Program-made: the position numbers and the translations under genes
The notes under the pieces: model-generated
Seen by the model: the letters and a program-made list of their open reading frames with translations, nothing else
What the model was told of the DNA's origin: nothing
Database searches by the model: none
From: Nocardia colli
Lineage (GTDB): Bacteria; Actinomycetota; Actinomycetes; Mycobacteriales; Mycobacteriaceae
Length of the DNA stretch: 64,000 nucleotides
Direction of reading: 5' to 3'
Assembly: GCF_008704205.1 (NCBI RefSeq)
Contig: NZ_VXLC01000001.1
Span: forward strand, 496,001 to 560,000
Shown here: positions 59,799 to 64,000 of the stretch, piece by piece
How positions within the stretch are numbered: position 1 is the first letter of the stretch
Layout of the letters: each line of letters opens with the position of its first letter

Positions 59799-61015
59799 TG
59801 CTGCGCCTCCGCCGCCGGCTTGCGTTCGCCCGCGCTCCAGGCGAACGGCAGTTCGGCGCCGTTCAGCAGGTGATCGCCGATGGCCCTGGCCTTTTGGATG
59901 GCTGGATTGTGCACCGAGATGGTGCGCGCGTTGCGCCAATGCCGGTCCAGCCGCTGGCGTTCGGAGACGACCGAGGCGCCGCCGACCTCGAAAAGCAGCG
60001 TGGTGGCGGGCAGCACCAGGTCGATCACCGCGAGCTGGGCCTGTGCGGCGGCGAGTTCTGCTGCTACCAAGGACTTTTCGTCCTTCGCGCCGCCGGCGAG
60101 CACGCCGTCGAGGACATCGGCGACGGCGAGCACGCTCGACTTGGCGGCGAAGGCCGCGGCCGAGAGGCGGCCGATCACCTGCTGTACCAGCGGATCCTCG
60201 CGCGGCACACCGGCGGCGGAGTGCGAGTAGCTGCGCGTCCGCCCCGCCACCCATTCCCGTGCGTCCAGCTCAGCGCGCTGCGCGATGCCTGCCAGCACGG
60301 CGAGCTGGACCAATTGGAGATACGAGGTCGCGTAGGTCGGGCCGGGCGCACCATAGCCGGGACCGAGGATGCGCTCCTCGGAGACCACGACATCGGTGAA
60401 TTCCGTTGTGCCGCTGGCGGTCAGGCGCTGGCCGAAGCCATCCCAGTCGTCGTGCTGACGCACGCCCTCGGCGTTCGCGTCGACGAGCACGCCCACCCGC
60501 TCGCCGTCGCGGTCCGCGGCCGCCAGGATGTAGTCGGCGTACAGCGAGCCGGTGCTGTAGTACTTCACCCCGTTGAGCAGCCAGCGGTCGCCGTCCTTGG
60601 TCAGCCTGGTGCGATAGCGGTCGACCGCGCCCACCCCCGGCTCGGTGATCGCATTGCCGACCAGCGTGCTGGTCACCGTCCGCAGCCACTGCTCGCGGCT
60701 CGGCCCCGGCTCGGCCAGCAGCTGATCCTCGACGAAGGAGAAGTGCACGCGCAGCGCCTGCGGCAGGTTCGATTCGGCCGCCGCCAGCTCGATCAGCAGC
60801 CGGAACAGCTGGCGCACGGTGACCCCGTACCCGCCGAACTCGACCGGCACCCGCAGTGCGCCGAACTTCGCCTCGCGCAGCCAGCCCACCTCCTCGAACG
60901 GCAAGCGTCGGTCGACTTCGCGCGCCACCGCCCCCTGCGCGATGCGGTCGAAGATCGGTCCGAAGACCGCATCCAGTTCGGCGTCTGTGGCGGATTTGGC
61001 CTCGAGGGATGTCAT
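59795..61015 (-). CDS. ACAD-fold monooxygenase, DszC-like (second copy)
   Basis: 406 residues. LREAKFGALRVPVEFGGYG, LPQALRVHFSFVEDQLL, KYYSTGSLYADYILAAA, and near the end QRLDRHWRNARTISVHNPAIQKA, the DszC/SfnC hallmark. Probably oxidises sulfur using FMNH2. ATG at 61015 starts the longest co-linear part of the cluster; an upstream in-frame region is not needed. Paralogous in family to the gene at 53841 but clearly distinct. Confidence 0.88.
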   Translation of the reverse strand: MTSLEAKSATDAELDAVFGPIFDRIAQGAVAREVDRRLPFEEVGWLREAKFGALRVPVEFGGYGVTVRQLFRLLIELAAAESNLPQALRVHFSFVEDQLLAEPGPSREQWLRTVTSTLVGNAITEPGVGAVDRYRTRLTKDGDRWLLNGVKYYSTGSLYADYILAAADRDGERVGVLVDANAEGVRQHDDWDGFGQRLTASGTTEFTDVVVSEERILGPGYGAPGPTYATSYLQLVQLAVLAGIAQRAELDAREWVAGRTRSYSHSAAGVPREDPLVQQVIGRLSAAAFAAKSSVLAVADVLDGVLAGGAKDEKSLVAAELAAAQAQLAVIDLVLPATTLLFEVGGASVVSERQRLDRHWRNARTISVHNPAIQKARAIGDHLLNGAELPFAWSAGERKPAAEAQQ

Positions 61016-61107
61016 CACCCCACGATCGCGCAGCACCCTGCTCGGCTCACGGGTTGCGCGCACCGCGATCGAAATGATGGTCCGCCGGAGTTGTCGGTGG
61101 GTCCCGC

Positions 61108-61113
61108 TACAGT
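61108..61113 (+). promoter_or_regulatory. -10 box for a leaderless DUF1905-type gene
   Basis: TACAGT is 6 nt before the GTG start at 61120; no ribosome-binding site between. Confidence 0.5.
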
Positions 61114-61119
61114 CGCGAC

Positions 61120-61422
61120 GTGGCTGGATCGCAGTACTCGTTCACGGCGGAAGTGTGGGAACACGCCGGTATGGGGTCGTGGCATTTCATCTCGTTGCCC
61201 GAGGAGATCGCCGACGAGATCGAGGAGCGGTACGCCCAGCTCGCGGGTGGGTTCGGGTCGGTCCGGGTGCACGTCACGATCGGGACCAGCCGCTGGTCGA
61301 CCTCGCTGTTTCCAGACAAGTCACGCGCCACCTACGTGTTGCCGGTGAAGAAGGCGGTCCGCACCGCCGAAGACCTCGGCGCCGGATCGCAGGCGCGGAT
61401 CGAGCTGGTCGTCGCCATGTGA
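61120..61422 (+). CDS. DUF1905 protein
   Basis: 100 residues. YSFTAEVWEHAGMGSWHFISLP and GSVRVHVTIGTSRWSTSLFPDK match DUF1905, a small beta-barrel-like fold of unknown function. GTG start with a leaderless promoter directly before it. Divergent from the DszC-like gene and convergent with the membrane protein. Confidence 0.85.
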   Translation: MAGSQYSFTAEVWEHAGMGSWHFISLPEEIADEIEERYAQLAGGFGSVRVHVTIGTSRWSTSLFPDKSRATYVLPVKKAVRTAEDLGAGSQARIELVVAM

Positions 61423-61427
61423 GACGG

Positions 61428-62054
61428 TCAGTACTCGCGCGGACCGTATTGCAGCGAGCCGGGCGGATACCCGCCCCCACCGGCGAGCGCCGCTCTGCGC
61501 TTGCTGCCGCTGCGCTTGACCGCGACGACAATGATCACCACGAGGCCGAGGATCAGCCCACCACCGCCGATGCCGAACGCCGCGAACAGCTGGAAGACGA
61601 ACGAATCACCGAGGCCGCGGCCGACGGCGGCGGTTCCGCCGGAATCACCCTTCGTGGTCACGTGATAGGTGCCCGGCTGCTTCGCCTCGAACGAAAAGGC
61701 GGCTTCGCCACTGTGTTTGCCGAACGAGTAGGTGACCGTCGCGTCGTACTTGTTCAGCGGCACAGCCGAACCGGCCGGATCGGTGATCACGATATTCACC
61801 CGGCCCGCGAGACCTTCGAAATAGACTGTGTAGCCGCCGGTTTCGGTCAGCCGCACATCACCGGAGCCGGGCACCGGGATCCGCTGAAAATCGTCGATCT
61901 TGCCGGAGGTCTGCGTGATGCCGAAAATCCCGAGCCCGAGGCCGCCGAGCACACCGATCGCGATGAGCAAGCCGCCGAACGCGAACCACCAGCCGGACGG
62001 CGTGATTCGTTGCGGCGCGGGCGGATACGGCGAATTCTGATACTGCGGTTGCAT
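61428..62054 (-). CDS. Two-TM membrane protein with extracytoplasmic beta-domain
   Basis: 208 residues. Pro/Tyr-rich N-terminus (MQPQYQNSPYPPAP), TM1 about 20-46 (WWFAFGGLLIAIGVLGGLG), a beta domain of about 100 residues (YTVYFEGLAGRVNIVITDP), TM2 about 155-180 (GGLILGLVVIIVVAVKR) and a basic C-terminus. Domain resembles membrane-tethered sensor modules; nothing identifies a function. Confidence 0.78.
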   Translation of the reverse strand: MQPQYQNSPYPPAPQRITPSGWWFAFGGLLIAIGVLGGLGLGIFGITQTSGKIDDFQRIPVPGSGDVRLTETGGYTVYFEGLAGRVNIVITDPAGSAVPLNKYDATVTYSFGKHSGEAAFSFEAKQPGTYHVTTKGDSGGTAAVGRGLGDSFVFQLFAAFGIGGGGLILGLVVIIVVAVKRSGSKRRAALAGGGGYPPGSLQYGPREY

Positions 62055-62146
62055 GCCGGCCTCATCTCCCCCGCCGACACACGCATCGACGCGACCTCAG
62101 CATAAAACGAATACCGCGGTCGCGCCGATGAACGAAGGGGCGTGGG

Positions 62147-62482
62147 TCAGCGCGGAGCGGTCATGCATTCGGTGGCGATGCGGGTGCTCGCGGTGCGCGC
62201 CTTTTCCGCGTCGTCCTTGCTCATGCCGAGGGTCTCCTGGTCGGCGGCCTTGGTGTCGTACTCGTTGCTCACCATGACCCGCAGACCGTCCTGCGAGATG
62301 CCCTGGTCGATGAAGAGTTTCGCGGCGCAGTCGGCGAGCTGCTGACTCTTGAGGCCCTTGTCCTGCAGGGACTTGGCGAGGTCCGCCTGCGTCACCGTGG
62401 GCGCTGCCGCCGCTTTGTCGTTGCCGCATGCCGCGAGCACCGGCAGCGCGATGAGCGCCGCGGCGATCAGGGAAATCCGCAC
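62147..62482 (-). CDS. Small lipoprotein
   Basis: 111 residues. Lipobox LAAC at about residues 16-19. Two internal cysteines (LADCAAKLF, ATECMTAP) could form a disulfide, and the helical layout resembles DUF732-type mycobacterial lipoproteins. GTG start; function unknown. Confidence 0.75.
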   Translation of the reverse strand: MRISLIAAALIALPVLAACGNDKAAAAPTVTQADLAKSLQDKGLKSQQLADCAAKLFIDQGISQDGLRVMVSNEYDTKAADQETLGMSKDDAEKARTASTRIATECMTAPR

Positions 62483-62587
62483 CTGAATCCCTATCTGTCG
62501 AAATGGACACTGTCGTCGAATGGACGCTGTGGGACGTCGGCCACGATGGTACCGATCAGTGCGGAAACCTTCGTACGAAGCAGATTT

Positions 62588-62884
62588 TCACAAATCCATG
62601 GCGGCGCGCAGCGCGGTATCCAGGCGTTCGAGCGTCTCGGTTTCCATCTCGTCGACGCGTTCGGCGAGCCAGCCACGGAAGATGCGGCCGATGTTGCCCG
62701 CGTGCACCCAGCCGTACCGCTCTACCGGCACGGCGAGAATGTCCTGGGGGTCGTCCTCGACCACCTCGGCGGCGATCAGCCAGGGCCTCGGCGACTCGTT
62801 GATGCCGTCACTGCTGATGAGCACGACTGTGCGCCGTCGCGGCGAACCATGCGGGTTGTAGATCCACAGTTCACCCCGCCGCAC
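62588..62884 (-). CDS. MazF/PemK-like toxin
   Basis: 98 residues. MRRGELWIYNP is the MazF-type start (RGELW), RRRTVVLISSDGIN and ILAVPVERYGWVHAGNIGRIFRGWL follow the CcdB/MazF-like barrel. Probably a ribosome-independent RNase. GTG start lies inside the antitoxin gene (14-nt overlap), typical of a TA operon. Confidence 0.82.
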   Translation of the reverse strand: MRRGELWIYNPHGSPRRRTVVLISSDGINESPRPWLIAAEVVEDDPQDILAVPVERYGWVHAGNIGRIFRGWLAERVDEMETETLERLDTALRAAMDL

Positions 62885-63095
62885 GCATCGCCTCCTCGGC
62901 GGCGGCCATCTCGGCCGCGTCGGCGGCGGCCTGAGCCGTCACATCGAGTGCCGGACCACAGCCGGTGCGCACGGCTTCGCGCCGCGCGGCCTTCGATATC
63001 CACGCCGAGGGCGACATGCCCGCGCGGGCCGCGGCCTGCTCGGCGAAGGACCAGGCGGCCTCGTCCAGCGAAAGGGTGACCTTACGCGTTGCCAT
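62871..63095 (-). CDS. Ribbon-helix-helix antitoxin
   Basis: 74 residues. KVTLSLDEAAWSFAEQAAARAG is the RHH strand-helix, SPSAWISKAARREAV the second helix, followed by an Ala-rich acidic tail likely wrapping the toxin. ATG 63095 is the natural start. Upstream overlaps of TACGATAAATGGTA may be its own operator. Confidence 0.83.
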   Translation of the reverse strand: MATRKVTLSLDEAAWSFAEQAAARAGMSPSAWISKAARREAVRTGCGPALDVTAQAAADAAEMAAAEEAMRAAG

Positions 63096-63219
63096 ACCAT
63101 TTATCGTACCGACTTTTCGGGCCGCTGCCAGCGGAAATTGTCCGGTTCCGCACAGGAGATCGCCAACTGATGGCTGGTGACTGCTGTTACTGTGGGCGCA
63201 CGGCCGGGCGAGAGTTGGG

Positions 63220-64000
63220 ATGACCATGTTGAACCATCATCGGGTCGGTAGCGGCGAACCCTTGGTTCTGGTGCACGGCATCGGGAGCCGGTGGCAGGTG
63301 TGGGAGCCGATCATCGACACGCTCGCCGAGTCCTATGACGTGATCGCCGTCGATCTGCCCGGCTTCGCGGGATCCGCGCCCCTGGCCACCACGACCGTCG
63401 ACACGCTCACCGATGCGCTCGCGGAATTCCTTGCCGCACAGGGGATCGAGCGGCCGCACCTGGCGGGGAACTCGATGGGCGGGCTGATCACGTTGAACCT
63501 GGGCGCACGCGGGCTGGCCCGCTCGGTCACCGCGTTCTCGCCGATTGCGTTCTGGGACAACGCCGGTCGCGTGTGGTGTCAGCAGTCGCTCGGCAAGTCA
63601 CGGATGCTCGTTGGTCCGATGAAACGTGCCCTCCCGACCATTCTCGGCACCGCGGCGGGCCGAACGGTGTTCCTCGGCTTGGTCTTCGGCAAACCGTGGG
63701 CGGTCAGCACCCAGATCGCGGTGGACACCGCGAACGGCGCGGCCGACGCACCGGGGTTCGAGCCGGCCCTCGCCTCGTTCGACGACGCGAAACTGCACGA
63801 AATCGGCGCTCTGGCAGACATTCCCGTCACCATCGCCTGGGGCAATCGCGACATCCTGCTGACCTATCGCACGCAAAGCCGCCGAGCCCGTGCGGAACTG
63901 CCGCACGCCGAACACGTCACCCTGCACGGCAGCGGCCACACGCCGTTCTACGACGATCCCGCCGCGTGCGCGCGAGCAGTGCTGGACACCGCCGGCCGGT
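63220..64000 (+). CDS. Alpha/beta hydrolase, 3'-truncated by window
   Basis: The visible 260 residues have the alpha/beta-hydrolase core: VLVHGIGSRW oxyanion region, nucleophile Ser in GNSMGG (near 86-91), Asp in WGNRD and His in GSGHTPF close to the right edge. No signal peptide. Probably an esterase or dienelactone-type hydrolase; the end lies beyond base 64000. ATG 63220 or 63226. Confidence 0.9.
   Translation, partial: MTMLNHHRVGSGEPLVLVHGIGSRWQVWEPIIDTLAESYDVIAVDLPGFAGSAPLATTTVDTLTDALAEFLAAQGIERPHLAGNSMGGLITLNLGARGLARSVTAFSPIAFWDNAGRVWCQQSLGKSRMLVGPMKRALPTILGTAAGRTVFLGLVFGKPWAVSTQIAVDTANGAADAPGFEPALASFDDAKLHEIGALADIPVTIAWGNRDILLTYRTQSRRARAELPHAEHVTLHGSGHTPFYDDPAACARAVLDTAGR

Overview
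The window is GC-rich actinobacterial DNA, most likely from Nocardia or a close relative in the Mycobacteriales. The evidence is dense coding, GTG starts, ATGA/GTGA gene overlaps, several short-leader or leaderless promoters (a TANNNT box 6-7 nt before the start codon), DUF3558-type lipoproteins, and a set of genes grouped in the same part of the Mycobacterium tuberculosis chromosome (dcd, udgA, the aspC-type aminotransferase, the large Fe-S reductase, iniR and iniBAC; Rv0321-Rv0343). Taxonomy and homologies come from reading the proteins, not from a database search.

Layout. 1-7.0 kb holds drug-efflux and redox genes: two DHA2-type MFS transporters, an HxlR regulator, a zinc alcohol dehydrogenase without a structural-zinc lobe, and an FAD monooxygenase divergent from a TetR regulator with a clear operator between them. 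7.0-18.4 kb is an iniBAC-like envelope-stress locus: iniC, iniA (dynamin-like GTPases) and a repeat-rich iniB on the minus strand. Divergent from them are a membrane-anchored Hsp70/actin-fold protein, an IniR-like STAND/LuxR regulator and a truncated Hsp70-like membrane protein. 18.6-28.3 kb carries two tandem secreted S1 proteases, an NRDE protein, a secreted unknown, a 1167-residue membrane Fe-S oxidoreductase with near-perfect 135-bp tandem repeats, and an AA10 polysaccharide monooxygenase.

28.4-45.6 kb is mainly metabolic: a paired FadE operon, UDP-glucose dehydrogenase, a third Hsp70-like membrane protein, a His-rich YibE/F membrane protein with possible metal-responsive sites upstream, aspC, an XRE regulator with a divergent small protein, AraC regulator, dcd, SDR, PAP2 phosphatase and a serine hydrolase. 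45.6-48.2 kb is a compact operon with visibly lower GC (WXG100-like protein, small acidic protein, DUF3558 lipoprotein) ending near a tRNA-Gly(CCC). 48.5-52.6 kb has a membrane protein, a TAP-type hydrolase lipoprotein and a methyltransferase.

52.8-61.0 kb is an organosulfur-scavenging cluster: flavin reductase, NAD(P)H:FMN reductase, SfnC/DszC-type oxygenase, SfnG-type dimethylsulfone monooxygenase, StyA-like oxygenase, DszA/NtaA-type oxygenase and a second DszC-type protein. A methionine sulfoxide reductase sits inside it on the opposite strand. 61.1-64 kb has small proteins, a MazF/ribbon-helix-helix toxin-antitoxin pair and the start of an alpha/beta hydrolase.

The most interesting unit is the iniBAC-iniR locus combined with a family of three membrane-anchored Hsp70-like proteins. 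One overlaps the regulator gene and one follows it, which suggests an envelope-sensing circuit feeding the IniR-type activator.
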